From Uloborus plumipes (lineage: Eukaryota; Arthropoda; Arachnida; Araneae; Uloboridae): DNA of 64,000 bases. Within the stretch, counting starts at the first letter, position 1; each line of letters opens with the position of its first letter. The notes beneath the pieces are model-generated. The model searched no databases. It was not told where the DNA came from and saw only the letters and a program-made list of their open reading frames with translations. The translations under genes were made by a program, and so were the position numbers. The DNA lies in contig JAXGGA010000073.1 of NCBI GenBank assembly GCA_038373865.1, forward strand, positions 1 through 64,000. The letters run 5' to 3'. Of this stretch, positions 32,928 through 44,205 are shown piece by piece.

Positions 32928-33351
32928 TATATATGCCATCATATTGTTGATGCGTCATGAATTTTCATGTTCTTGTAATCTGTAACTTGAGCGCTATTAA
33001 CGGGAAAACGGGCGCTGCATGATCTATACTTAGAGCTGCCACAATTTGGATTCATTTTAGTCTGCATTTCAGTATCTTACATGTTAGTAACTTTCTGATT
33101 TGAATATTCTTATTATGAATTTCAGTGTTTTATATATTTTTATTATTGAGGTGTATTATTTACATACTGAGGTGTGATTTATTATTTGAGGTGTGATATT
33201 ACTTATCGCTGCGAAAAAAAAGTCCCCATTGTGAAACGAGTTGAGCAATAGCTAATTCCCCGGTTAACAGGTTAAATAAGCACTAAAAGGATCAAGGCTG
33301 AGGCGAACCCCCAAGGAGCCGGCCGGGCCCCTTATTTCCGTTTAGGCTGAC

Positions 33352-33585
33352 ATGGCCTCTCGACTGTCCTGGAGCTACTTAAGGCGAACCCATAAAAAAA
33401 TAATGAGCTGTGGTGAGCTACTTTACACACTATATTTACCTGATCTTGCACCATCAGATTTCTCTTTTATTCCGATCTATATGGGAAGGAAAAAAATAAA
33501 AGAAAAACAATTGGTCCTATATCCAAAACGCCATTCCCAGATATTTTGCTCAGATATCGATAATTCTTACCCGGTCCGGGATTGA
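33352..33585 (+). pseudogene. mariner transposase fragment
   Basis: The frame contains YLPDLAPSDFSFIP, corresponding to the YSPDLAPSDYHLF block that holds the third catalytic aspartate of mariner (D34D) transposases, followed by a basic GRKKIKEKQ segment in place of the usual GKKF motif. Only about 50 recognisable residues remain; the paired-domain-like N-terminus and the other catalytic aspartates are absent. Confidence 0.7.
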
Positions 33586-34235
33586 AAATTTGTGCAGGGT
33601 AAAAAGTTATTGATAATAAAGGTAAATTATATTGTTTGATTAAAAATAAAACTTAAAAAAAAAAAAAAAAGTTTGATTGGAAAAGAAAACATTATACTTT
33701 CCGGTCCCCGTAATATTCGTGCAACTTTTAGTGATTAAAAATTTCAGTGTCCGTTTTAACGAGTTTAAATTTGCTTTTAAAAAGGTTTCTGTCACTGCGT
33801 AAGATATCAACTGTGTTACTTTTTGATGGAGACTCATATGCTATGCGACGCGACGGGTGTTTTCTGCTTCTTTTCTTACTTTTTCCAACTGCTCTAAATT
33901 TTGATTAATTGCAACGCACTTTTATTTCCCGTTTGCCTTGTCTGATCTTCAACGTCTGGCAGTGGCAGTTTCTCATCACGGTCAATGAACTACAATCGGA
34001 GTGGGTGTCCATGGAATCGAAAGTATTTCCATTTGTGACATTCGATTTGTCACTTCGAAGTTACCAACTTTTCTTGGTCGACTGTTAAAAAATGGAGTAG
34101 GAGGCGAAAATGTCCCTTTGTTCTCAGTTGTTACCATATTTTTTCGATTGTTTGAAAAAAAAAAAACTCTTCAAACTTCAGTTACATACGAGGGACATTT
34201 TTTGTTCAAGTTTTGTTAATTTTTTGTTCAGAGGT
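33586..34235. other. No gene seen
   Basis: AT-rich, with poly(A) at 33656-33670 and short frames of low-complexity translation. Part of it may be the body of the Helitron that ends at 34265. Confidence 0.4.
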
Positions 34236-34265
34236 AGCCCGTGCAACGCCGGGCCACGCAGCTAG
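34236..34265 (+). mobile_element. Helitron 3' terminus
   Basis: GCCCG-TGCAACGC-CGGGC is a stem-loop followed within a few bases by CAGCTAG and then T. This hairpin-CTAG arrangement marks a Helitron 3' end. I could not find the matching 5' end. Confidence 0.65.
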
Positions 34266-34606
34266 TTATATTATGTATTTAAAATTTTACATAATGAGTA
34301 ACTACAAAATACTATCAAATTCTATTTAAATTAGTTTTTTTTATTATAAGGTATCAGTTTAGCAACTAAATGATCAATTTTTATTGATTTGGGGTTGGAT
34401 GATTATTTATTGTCTTTTCTAGGCATTCTTCAGAAAAAGAGACTCAAGTTACTATTTACCATTTGTAACGCTGTTCCCGACTGTGTAATTTCGTCGGTGG
34501 GGACAAATCTGGAGGAAGGGGTCATCGCTGCATTTATTCAGAAATAAAATGCAAGAAAGTTGTATGCATTACTTGTTATTAAAAATCTTGTATGGACCCC
34601 ACACTA

Positions 34607-35294
34607 CTTCCTTTTACGTGTAAATTTCTTAATAGATGCTTAAGTGTTAAAAATAGTGCTTGGAGTGAGCGAGATATACAATTCAAACATTTACACCCTT
34701 AGTTTCCCACGAAACAATGCAAAAAATGTTTTACAATGATTAATTTTCTAAAGATCGCCGATTTTCATTCAGTGGATTTTTCGCAAAATAGCGCCAAATT
34801 GAACCCAAATTCAAAAAAAAATTTTTTCGCCAAATGTGTCGCCAATTTGACGTCAAACACTTGGTGACCAAATGCTTGGCTATATATCGCCAAGTGGTCG
34901 TGCCAATTCATATCACTTCAGTCTGCATTGAAATTAACACTTATTTTCCCCCAAAAAGGGATGAAACCACCCCCTTGAAAACATTCGAATGCAACCACAA
35001 GGACAGGTGCACAACTAGACCCTCCTCAGAGCCTGCATACCAAACTAGAAGTTTCTAGGGCATATAGTTTTTGAGTTATGCGACATACATACGTATATAC
35101 AGACGTCACGAGAAAACTCGTCGTAATTGATTCGAGGGTGGTTGAAAAATACTTTTCGGTTGGTAATATATTGGCAGGTACATATGCACGTGCTGACAAG
35201 TCGAAAAAATTAAGTAACATTCATTCGGAGGTGAACAAAATCAAAATTTAGACCCAATTTTGAGTGATTTTTTTTTGCACGATCACAAGGAAGT
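34607..35294. repeat. ACTTCC repeat family, copy A
   Basis: It starts ACTTCCTTTTACGT and ends AAGGAAGT. Characteristic internal motifs are TCGCCAAGTGG/TGGCGA-type repeats, GACGTCACGAGAAAACTCGTCG, ATATGCACGTGCTGACA and TCTGAG...CTAGTTGTGCAC. The same segments appear reverse-complemented at 56030-56790, and partially at 53580-53960. Homology extends about 22 bp beyond the ACTTCC end, so the true boundary is uncertain. Noncoding. Confidence 0.75.
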
Positions 35295-35772
35295 AAAAAT
35301 GCAGTGTGTCCTATTTCTCTCGCTGTTGTATTCTTCTGCTGTCCCGTTCCTAGCGATTCTCCAATACTTTTTTTTAGAACTTCATTTACGAATAAACATT
35401 CTAGCTGACCCGCACTAAGCATCCCTCAGGGGTGTCTAACCCATTTGGCCTGTAGGACATCTGGCATAGAGATTTTGATGAGTGGGTACCTCCCATTGGG
35501 TGGGTCAGGTGTCAATCAAACTGAGGGGTGGTCAACCTAGGGATAAATGAAGGGATATTTTCTCGGAAGTTTTCCCCTATCTGGTTTTCTTTTCCCTACG
35601 CGTACACTTATTTTCATTCACCCACGTGGCTTTTTTTGCTTTTGCAAAGTGTAGCTCCTTCCCATATGGTCAAAGATGAATTCATATAAATTTATTAATT
35701 CGTCCAGAGGATTTATTAATTCGCCACTGCCGCGACTGTATAAACGTATGCTACTTAAAATGATTATCTTAA
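35295..35772. other. TE debris with a hAT-like terminus
   Basis: CAGGGGTGTCTAACCC near 35428 looks like a hAT end without a visible partner. No gene is seen. Confidence 0.4.
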
Positions 35773-35778
35773 TCTTAA

Positions 35779-37240
35779 TCTATATATATAAAGATGACGG
35801 TGTTCGTTTGTCTGTTTGTACGTTTGTAACCGCTGGCCAGAAGCCCCCACAGCTCCTACGGACCTGAAACTTGGCTCAAAAATTCGAACGTACCCCGCCC
35901 TCGTGCACCTCGAAGCCCAAATTTTTAATTTCGAATTAGTTATTTTTAAATTAATTAATTAGTCTCATTTTTGGTGTATCCGCCATAATTGAGGGGGGAA
36001 AACCTCCCCCCACCCCAAAACATTATATATCGTTGGAAAGGGTTTTTTTTTCTGAAAAAGAAAAGTTTTAGCACGTTTCTGTCCGTTAATTAGGGCAGGA
36101 GATATTAATTAATCAAATTTAGTCAATTTTCAAGGCCTAACTCTACGCAGAACTGAAACACTAGAGCCATTTTCCTGATCAGCTGCTCTTTTGTCCCTGA
36201 AGTTACTTTGTGGTTTAAATTTGCGTATAGATTTAAGCCTTGAAAATTTATTCAATTTGATTAATTAATATCTCCTGTTACTTACTTAACTTTCTGTCTC
36301 TTATATTTATTTGGCGAATTGATTTAAACTTTAACATGACTTTAAGTGGAATTTAAAAGGTTGTGGAGCGCATTTGAACTAAAGGATATAATATTTTTTC
36401 TTCAGAGGAGGTTAAAGTGAATTTAAATTTATTAAGTTGACTTCCTCAAAATTCGGGGTTCCCGAAAATGTCACAATGGAACTATCATTGTTAAAAATTT
36501 AGGGATGTCTATTCAGTTCCTCTTCGCATTTGGCGTCGTAAAGTTTGGCGACAATCAGGAAATTTACTAAACCTCCCAGCCAGTGAAACACTACTTTCTC
36601 CAACTGAAAGAAAAATAAAACGGTCTGGGAAGGAACAGTAGTTGTTTGCAGTTTAAAGCGTATTTTATTGCATGTTTAAAACATGTATTTAATGCCGCCA
36701 TCACTAAATTTTTAATAATAATAGTTCCATTCTGACATTTTCTGTAACACCGCTGTTCAGTTAACCGAAAAATTTTCCAACTTCCCGGCCAGTGAAATCT
36801 TGATTATTTGAGGGTCACTGTTAGATTGTAATCACTTCAAAGAGATGGTACGAAAGACATTATATTTCTTTCCTTTTAATGTTCACATTAAAATCATGGA
36901 AGAATGGTTGTGGCTAATCTACCTGATACAATCGGTTCCCTATGTTAATAAATTTAGATTTGGCGACCAATTTTACATTGAAATTACGGTTAAATCGGTG
37001 AATTATATTAAATTTCAAGGGCAATATTGCTGTGGTCGTTGAGAGTTTTCGAAAATCTTGGCTCTACAGTTGTGTCAAAAGTTCCATTGAAACGTAAAAG
37101 TTTCGCTAAAAATAAATAAGTTAGTCACACACACACACACACACACACACACGAAAAGAAGTCTTAAGAGTGAGTTAAACTTTATTTAGTTAACTTCCTT
37201 TACATTTATTGCACGGGCATCGCCGTGCGGGTACTGCTAG
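35779..37240 (+). mobile_element. Helitron 1 (TCTATATATATAAAGATGAC family)
   Basis: The 5' end TCTATATATATAAAGATGAC follows A. The 3' end is the hairpin GCACGG-GCAT-CGCCGTGC and GGGTACTGCTAG, then T at 37241. At 1462 bp it has no Rep/helicase coding. It contains a CA microsatellite at about 37123-37152. Helitron 2 follows after two bases. Confidence 0.88.
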
Positions 37241-37250
37241 TATCTATATA

Positions 37251-37467
37251 CTGTAAAGGCCTTTAATTTCGCGGGCCGTAATTTTCGCGAAAATGAATAT
37301 TTCGGTGATTTCGCGGGCCGAAAATTTCGCGAATTTTGCATGTACAGAACCGAAAGTTGAAAAAGTCCAAAGTAAAAAAAAATTCGCGAGGCCTAAATTT
37401 TCGCGATTACGAAGGGCTCGCGAAAATCGCGAAAATTAAGGCCTCGCGAATAAAAAGGCCTTTACAG
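37251..37467. mobile_element. 217-bp MITE with CTGTAAAGGCC ends
   Basis: The ends CTGTAAAGGCCTTTAATTTC and the partly diverged complement closing AAAGGCCTTTACAG are flanked by TA (37249-50, 37468-69). The interior is unusually rich in TTTCGCG/CGCGAAA words. It landed in the first 8 bp of Helitron 2. Confidence 0.92.
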
Positions 37468-38604
37468 TATATAAAGATGACGGTGTTTGTTTGTCTGTTT
37501 GTACGTTTGTAACCGCTGGCCAGAAGCCCCCGCAGCACCCACAGACCTGAAACTTGGCCCAAAAATTCGAACGTATCCCCGTGTAATGCACCTCGAAAGC
37601 CAAATTTTTAATTTCGAATTAGTTATTTTTAAATTAATTAATTAGTATCATTTTTGGTGTATCCGCCATAATTGAGGGAGGAAAACCTTCCTCCACCCCA
37701 TAACATTATATATCGGTGGAAAGGGTTTTTTTTCCTGAAAAAGAAAAGTTTTAGCACGTTTCTGTCCATTAATTAGGGCAGGAGATATTAATTAATCAAA
37801 TTTAGTCAATTTTCAAGGCATAACTCTACACAAAAAGGAAATACTAGATCCATTTTCCGTACAAGCTGCTCTTTCTTCCGTGGTTTTAATTTACGTATAG
37901 AGTTAAGCCTTGAAAATTTACTGAATTTGAGTATATCTCCCGTCTTTTTGATTTATTTGGCGAATTGTTTTAAACTTTAAAAGGACTTTTAGTGCAGTTT
38001 AAAAGGTTGTGGATAAAACGGTAAGACTAGAACTTTCTATGCGATATTTAAAAAAAAACTCAATGCATTTACAGCTTTTAAAATACTATGAGATTTATAG
38101 CTGCGATGCCTAATTAGTGAATTTGAGGTGAAATATAAGGATATGTTCTTAAAAATTAAAGTTTTGCTGTGGCCAATAACTCTCTCAACATTTTCAGAAA
38201 ATTATAGTAATTGGCCCCCTATGATGAGAACGTTATTGATAACTCTAAATGGGTAAAATCCAACTTTAGGGTCCGGGTTTGGCGATTTTTTTCAGACTGT
38301 AGCTTAAGGTTGCAATCATTTAGCTTAAAATCGCCAAATAATCCAATCATCCAATGATAATTCTGAGGTTGCCAGATTGAATAATTTATCGCAGAACCTT
38401 AAACTAGGATTCATCCCTCTAAATGTTTAGCAACAAAAAATCAGATGAAGAATTTAATGTATTAAATAAGCTCATGTCTCTAAAAGACTTCCAAAATATT
38501 TTTGGAGGCGAAGTGGACAAGAATTTATCGCCGGACCTTAAACTAGCATTCATCCGATAAAAGCACCGAAATATCAGAAGGAAGTTTCAAATAACACATG
38601 ACTG

Positions 38605-38841
38605 TTATACAAAGTTTGGCGCTTTTATTTCCAGAATGATTTTTCTAAAAACTACTCTACCAATACTGACTGAAATTATAACAACAAATGCAAATTTGAC
38701 TAATGAAGATAATGTGACAGCAGCAACAGTTGTGATAACTCCTCTGAAAACTCCTATAAATTTGTATACGCCATCTACTTCGGTTAATCTGTGCTTTGGG
38801 TCCCTTTTCTCGCCAAACACGGATTTCGGTTTTGTCGCCAT
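38605..38841 (-). CDS. Coding-like frame inside Helitron 2, possible captured gene fragment
   Basis: A minus-strand ATG in good context (CTATGGCGACA) opens a 78-codon frame ending TAA. The product starts MATKPKSVFGEKRDPKHRL and then has a hydrophobic region of about 35 residues (GVITTVAAVTLSSLVKFAF, VVIISVSIG) that could span a membrane once or twice. The + strand is also open here, so the case is not decisive. I recognise no family. Helitrons often carry host gene fragments. Confidence 0.3.
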   Translation of the reverse strand: MATKPKSVFGEKRDPKHRLTEVDGVYKFIGVFRGVITTVAAVTLSSLVKFAFVVIISVSIGRVVFRKIILEIKAPNFV

Positions 38842-39008
38842 AGAAACGCCATTTCTGCGTAATGTCTCTCTGAGCTTTCAACTACGCGAGACAACAAGGA
38901 AAAACGCGCCAGTTGGCGATTTTTTGAAAATGCGCCAAGCAGGGACCCAAAGCGCATTTTCACCTCTACTTCAAACAAAACAACTCATTGTAGCAAATTT
39001 ATCGATGA

Positions 39009-40392
39009 CTAGCAAAAATACCCGGCGTTGCCTGGGTCAATAATAATATTGAGAAACAATTTATATACTCACCTTTGTTTTTTTTTTTCCTGAACTGAAA
39101 GAACTCAGAACACACCGCTTGGCGATTTTTAAAATGTCGCCAAATTTTTGCGTAACTGTTTTGGGATACCTAGGATAATTTTGCTCCCCTACTTACTTTA
39201 TGAAAATACATTAAGTATTATTATGTCACTAATTTTTGTCACAGAGAAATAGTTGTCAAATTCTGAGATACTATTGCTGACCACAAAATGACGTTAAAAG
39301 TTTTTGTCCTAAATGATTTCGAAATTAATAGGGAACATTTAGCAGTTATTTATGCAAAAATGCAAATTAGTGGTAATTTTAGTCTTGTTTAAGGGTTTTA
39401 TTAATTTAGTATGTGGATTCCTTTGACATAATTTTAAAAAGGTTTTTAATGGATACATTCGGAATCGGAAAACAAAAGAAAAAAAACTGAACTTTTCAAA
39501 TGTGGGAGTATTATATCGATGATGGATATTTTGCTGCAGTTGATAAATATCAGACAATAATCGGTTTATTTTGGTTACGTCGTGTAAAAAGTAAAGTATT
39601 ATTACGTAGTCTTCGGCACAAAAATAGGCGTCAGTTGAAAAAATCGCCGAGAATCTTAGTTATTAAAATCTTGCAGCAAATTTGGCAAAATTCCTGTTCA
39701 ATCGGATACTAAAGAACTGCCCTATTATAAGTACCAGAGAAAGTGACCAATCAAAGCAAAGAAATTTAAGAAATACCGTTAAGTTGTATTTAAAGCTCCA
39801 TCAAATTCGAAAATAATGAACCTAATCAATTTATTAGTTGCCAATCTCTTCTAGCGGTTACGTTACCGATACTCTAAAACACATATTTACAAAATTCGAG
39901 AAAATAATTGACGCCGTGAACAATCTACTAATGTTTTAAAATACAAATCATAGAGTAAAAGCTCGTTCAAGAGCTGGCGCGTTCGTTTCCAATGTCTATG
40001 TAAAAACCATGAAGCTGAAAAAAAAAATTACTTTTTGATTTGACTTGAGAAAAGCCTTGAACATTTAATGCAAAAAGCGGAAATGATATACGCAATTCTA
40101 GCTATCGACAGGGAGTTGAGATGATGCACTAAATACTGAATTACTTTGCTGGAAGCCTTCGCGGATTTATGCGAAAAAAGGACCTTAAATTGGAATGAAA
40201 AAAGCGCTACCAATCAAACTTTTTCGAATATCGTTAGAAATTATAGCCTATGTGTTATTCTGATGTATAAGCTACATTATGGTAAAAGTTTCATTAAAAT
40301 CCATTCAGTAGTTTTTGCGTGAAAGAGGAACAAACATCCAAACATCCAAACATCCAAACATCCAAACTTTCGCATTTATAATAGTATTAAGA
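39009..40392 (-). mobile_element. Helitron C family, minus-strand full copy
   Basis: Read on the minus strand it begins TCTTAATACTATTATAAATG (ending at 40392) and ends with the CCCAGGCAACGCCGGG hairpin and CTAG (39012-39009). Flanks fit A^T insertion. Near the 5' end is an octamer array of ACATCCAA units (about 40331-40366). Frames at 39500-39712 are duplicated in the next copy but are not recognisable proteins. Confidence 0.88.
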
Positions 40393-41440
40393 TGCAAATT
40401 AGTGGTAATTTTAGTCTTGTTTAAGGGTTTTATTAATTTAGTATGTGGATTCCTTTGACATAATTTTAAAAAGGTTTTTAATGGATACATTCGGAATCGG
40501 AAAACAAAAGAAAAAAAACTGAACTTTTCAAATGTGGGAGTATTATATCGATGATGGATATTTTGCTGCAGTTGATAAATATCAGACAATAATCGGTTTA
40601 TTTTGGTTACGTCGTGTAAAAAGTAAAGTATTATTACGTAGTCTTCGGCACAAAAATAGGCGTCAAATGAAAAATTCGCCAAGAATCTCAGTTATTAAAA
40701 TCTTGCAGCAAATTTGGCAAAATTCCTGTTCAATCGGATACTAAAGAACTGCCCTATTATAAGTACCAGAGAAAGTGACCAATCAAAGCAAAGAAATTTA
40801 AGAAATACCGTTAAGTTGTATTTAAAGCTCCATCAAATTCGAAAATAATGAACCTAATCAATTTATTAGTTGCCAATCTCTTCTAGCGGTTACGTTACCG
40901 ATACTCTAAAACACATATTTACAAAATTCGAGAAAATAATTGACGCCGTGAACAATCTACTAATGTTTTAAAATACAAATCATAGAGTAAAAGCTCGTTC
41001 AAGAGCTGGCGCGTTCGTTTCCAATGTCTATGTAAAAACCATGAAGCTGAAAAAAAAAATTACTTTTTGATTTGACTTGAGAAAAGCCTTGAACATTTAA
41101 TGCAAAAAGCGGAAATGATATACGCAATTCTAGCTATCGACAGGGAGTTGAGATGATGCACTAAATACTGAATTACTTTGCTGGAAGCCTTCGCGGATTT
41201 ATGCGAAAAAAGGACCTTAAATTGGAATGAAAAAAGCGCTACCAATCAAACTTTTTCGAATATCGTTAGAAATTATAGCCTATGTGTTATTCTGATGTAT
41301 AAGCTACATTATGGTAAAAGTTTCATTAAAATCCATTCAGTAGTTTTTGCGTGAAAGAGGAACAAACATCCAAACATCCAAACATCCAAACATCCAAACA
41401 TCCAAACATCCAAACTTTCGCATTTATAATAGTATTAAGA
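40393..41440 (-). mobile_element. Helitron C, head-to-tail copy 2, 3'-truncated
   Basis: It starts exactly where copy 1 ends, with TGCAAATTAGTGGTAATTTT, which equals copy 1 position 39361. The two are nearly identical over about 1,030 bp, and copy 2 has two extra octamer units. It lacks the 350 bp nearest the 3' hairpin. Confidence 0.88.
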
Positions 41441-41556
41441 TTATGGTAAAAGTTTCATTAAAATCCATTCAGTAGTTTTTGCGTGAAAGAGGAACAAACA
41501 TCCAAACATCCAAACATCCAAACATCCAAACTTTCGCATTTATAATAGTATTAAGA
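41441..41556 (-). mobile_element. Helitron C, head-to-tail copy 3, 5' end only
   Basis: These 116 bp (TTATGGTAAAAGTTTCATTA through AGTATTAAGA) repeat the 5'-terminal segment including the octamer array. Each unit of the array ends at the same 5' terminus. Confidence 0.85.
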
Positions 41557-41932
41557 TTACCAACGAAATGCGCCAAAAAGTAGGAGAAAATTTCTTAATC
41601 GGATAGACAATTGAACTATTCTTTATAATTTCTGAGAGTTACAGAGCAGCTATTGAAAACAATGAACAAAAAAAGCAGCAAAAAAAGTGAAAAATAAAGA
41701 AAAGAAAAGAAAATGGAATGGACAAGCAGCTGTACAGGAAGGAAATGCTTTAAAGAAGACTAAAACAAATAAAGAGAAGTCAAAAAATAGAAAAGGGAAA
41801 GATGGAGAAAGATATTGAATGCTATAATGTTATAATATATTTAATGAATGGAAAATAGATTCTATTAACGATATAATACCTTCATACAATGGTATACTAT
41901 ATTCATGTAAAGGAATAATATTTTCATATGTA
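41557..41932. other. AT-rich, no gene
   Basis: Purine-rich (AAAAGAAAAGAAAATGG) and A/T-rich sequence with no frames or TE ends. Confidence 0.5.
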
Positions 41933-42954
41933 CAGTAGAGAACCAATTATCCGGGATGTTCGGGAACATCGCTATCCCGGATAACTGAATTTCCCGGTTT
42001 TCTGAATCGCTAAGAAGCGATGTTTGCCAATGGTTTTTAGAACCCAGATTGCTATAATAAATAGTATGGCTTCTTAAAATAAGAAGAAAGCGATTCAGAA
42101 CTGCTTATAAATATCAGAACAATAAAAAATACTAGTGAAAGAATAATTTAAAACGCAAAAATTTAGTTATTCACAAGACATAAAACAATCACATTTAAAA
42201 AAAAGGGGGGGGGGGCACACTTTTCGAAAATATTTTTAAAAGAAAGAAAATTAAGAAATCGCACATTTATGTTCAAATTTTTGAACATGAATATGCGATT
42301 TTTCTACTAGTGCATTAAATAAATTCGTTACTATGAACGAGTTTTGTTTTCCTTTTCCTTTTTTATGAAGGTTTTGTTTTTGCGATTAAGTAAGTTATTG
42401 TTAATTGTCGCTTTTGCGTTGCATTAATATAAATATTAATTAAGTTCTTGCATTCTTATTACAGTCTTACGTTCGATCTCTAAATTCCAGGATCAACTAT
42501 TCAGATAATCTGGTTCTCGGCGTTTGAAGCAGTTTCCGCGTTCGTCACTTACATTCTAAATCTCTTTAATTTAGGGTCATTCAATATTAAAAATTGCATT
42601 AGAGTGTGACAACATTTATTTCTTCAGTTTTTAGCTGTAATAAAATAGAAAAATGTTTTATTTACGAGTGTACTGTTTAATTCAGGAAAATACTTTGGAA
42701 ATTTTGCCCCGCGTGACCCTTTAACTTCAGCTTTAAAATTTGTTTTTGTAACAAATTTCTAAGCTTTTTGCAAGCAATATGGTATTTATAAAGAAACCAT
42801 TCATATTCATTCAGGTGTTTCAAAAAAAAAAAAGAACTTTCTTTTTTAAAAAGTGTCAAAAGTGCGGATTTTTTAAATGGCGGAAAAATCGGCAAAATTT
42901 CCCGGTTTTCTGGTTTCCCGGTTTTTTGGTTCCCGGATAAAAGGTTCTGTACTG
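41933..42954. mobile_element. pogo/Tigger-like element, non-autonomous
   Basis: The ends CAGTAGAGAACCAATTATCC and the diverged complement GGATAAAAGGTTCTGTACTG are flanked by TA (41931-32, 42955-56). CCCGGATAA/TTCCCGGTTTTC motifs repeat near both ends. 1022 bp; the interior is AT-rich and no transposase is readable. Confidence 0.85.
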
Positions 42955-43421
42955 TATATGAATAATCCAGTATACCATTGAATGTTTACATGGCCAATAA
43001 CTATGATAAGATGGCCAATTACTATCAATTTGACATTTTTTTTTTTTTTTTTTTGCGTTGACTTTTTTCTAATAATATATCTGAAAAAGTGTTTTCAGAC
43101 AGTATGAGTAGTAAAATGCATTAATATAGTATCATATGAAGTATTTCTTATTAATGCAGAAATATTTCATTTATTTTTTATTTCAAGCATACAAATACGA
43201 TGTCGCTAAAGTGGCCAATTACTATACCGCTTCATCTATAATAACACTGGTCGACAGTGGTTCACTAACAACAACCAAATTATTATTTTTATTACGTATT
43301 CATATAGTTATTTAAATACCTGCAAGTAAAAAAGTCCCACCACGTCTCAATTTTCCGTAATAAAAAAAATAATTTTTTACTATTTTTTATGATTTTTGCA
43401 CCAAATGCCTATTTTTGGAGG

Positions 43422-44205
43422 GAAAAGGAACAAAATATTAACTCCTAAATTTTTTTGGAAGTGAAGGGAGACTCAAAGTCCGAAATCATGCCCACCGATA
43501 ACAAAAAGGGGGGACGAGGGGAGTGTATCCCCTCAAAATATGCAAAAAGTCATGAAAAAGTATCTTTTTATTCTGGTTTCTTTAATATGACGTTTTAAAT
43601 TTTTTTTCTGGTGTAAAATCAGAGTATAAGACCCCCTCCTATTAATCCCATGCCCAAAAAAATTTTCGCGCTGTAAAATAAAATTAAAAAAAATAAAAAT
43701 AAAAAAACCGATCTTTTTTTTTTTTTTCATTTTACGGCTTTGTATCAGAGGGGGGGGGGGATTTCGGCAAAAAGTGGAGAGTGATGGAGAGGAAAGGGGC
43801 CATATTTGGATTTTGGAGATAATTTTACCTAAGAACCAGCCAGAATATACCGTCTTTCTGAAGACCTGCGATGTGTCTCGTATTTAGCGTGCGACAGTCA
43901 TAAAATCGGTTTTTAATTTTTTTTTAATTTTTTTTTACAGCGCGAAAATTTTTTCGGACGTAGGAATCATAGGAGGGGGTCCTATCCTCCGATTTTACAT
44001 CGAAATTTTTTTTTTTAACGTCACTTTAAAAAAACAAGAATGAAAAGATCATTTTTGGTGATTTTTTGCTCATTTTGAGGGGGTACACCCCCCTAAGAAC
44101 CCCTTCTTTGCTATTAGTGGTCATGATTTTGAACTTTGAGTCTCTCTTGAAACTTTAAAAAAAGTTAGAAGTTAATATTATGATCCTTTCCTCTTGAAAA
44201 AAGGT
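43422..44205. repeat. Fold-back repeat, about 780 bp
   Basis: Left-arm landmarks AATATTAACTCCTAA, GAGACTCAAAGTCCGAAATC, GTGTATCCCCTCAAAATATG and TTTTTCGGGCATGGGATTAA-type sequence recur as complements in reverse order on the right (ACTTTGAGTCTCTC, CATTTTGAGGGGGTACACCC, AGTTAATATTATGATCC). The centre is near 43810. Boundaries and target duplication are not clear. Confidence 0.65.

Larger units (their letters stand above)
19072..33271. mobile_element. Possible piggyBac-type ends bracketing 14.2 kb
   Basis: The left end CCTGTTAACTGGG (19072-19084) and right end CCCGGTTAACAGG (33259-33271) are inverted repeats with one mismatch, each flanked outside by TTAA (19068-19071, 33272-33275). TTAA duplication is the piggyBac signature. 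No piggyBac transposase is present. The interval holds many nested elements and candidate exons, so these may instead be two unrelated solo ends. The exact pairing is an inference. Confidence 0.35.

Noticed and set aside
39500..40744. Repeated 70-codon frame starting MWEYYIDDGYFAAVDKYQTI
   Set aside because: It recurs only because the Helitron segment is duplicated. The composition is not protein-like, and the + copy of the element has it disrupted.
35773..41556. Short regularly spaced repeats (ACATCCAA octamers) as a CRISPR-like array
   Set aside because: Units are 8 bp with no spacers, in an animal transposon. They are a minisatellite at a Helitron 5' end.
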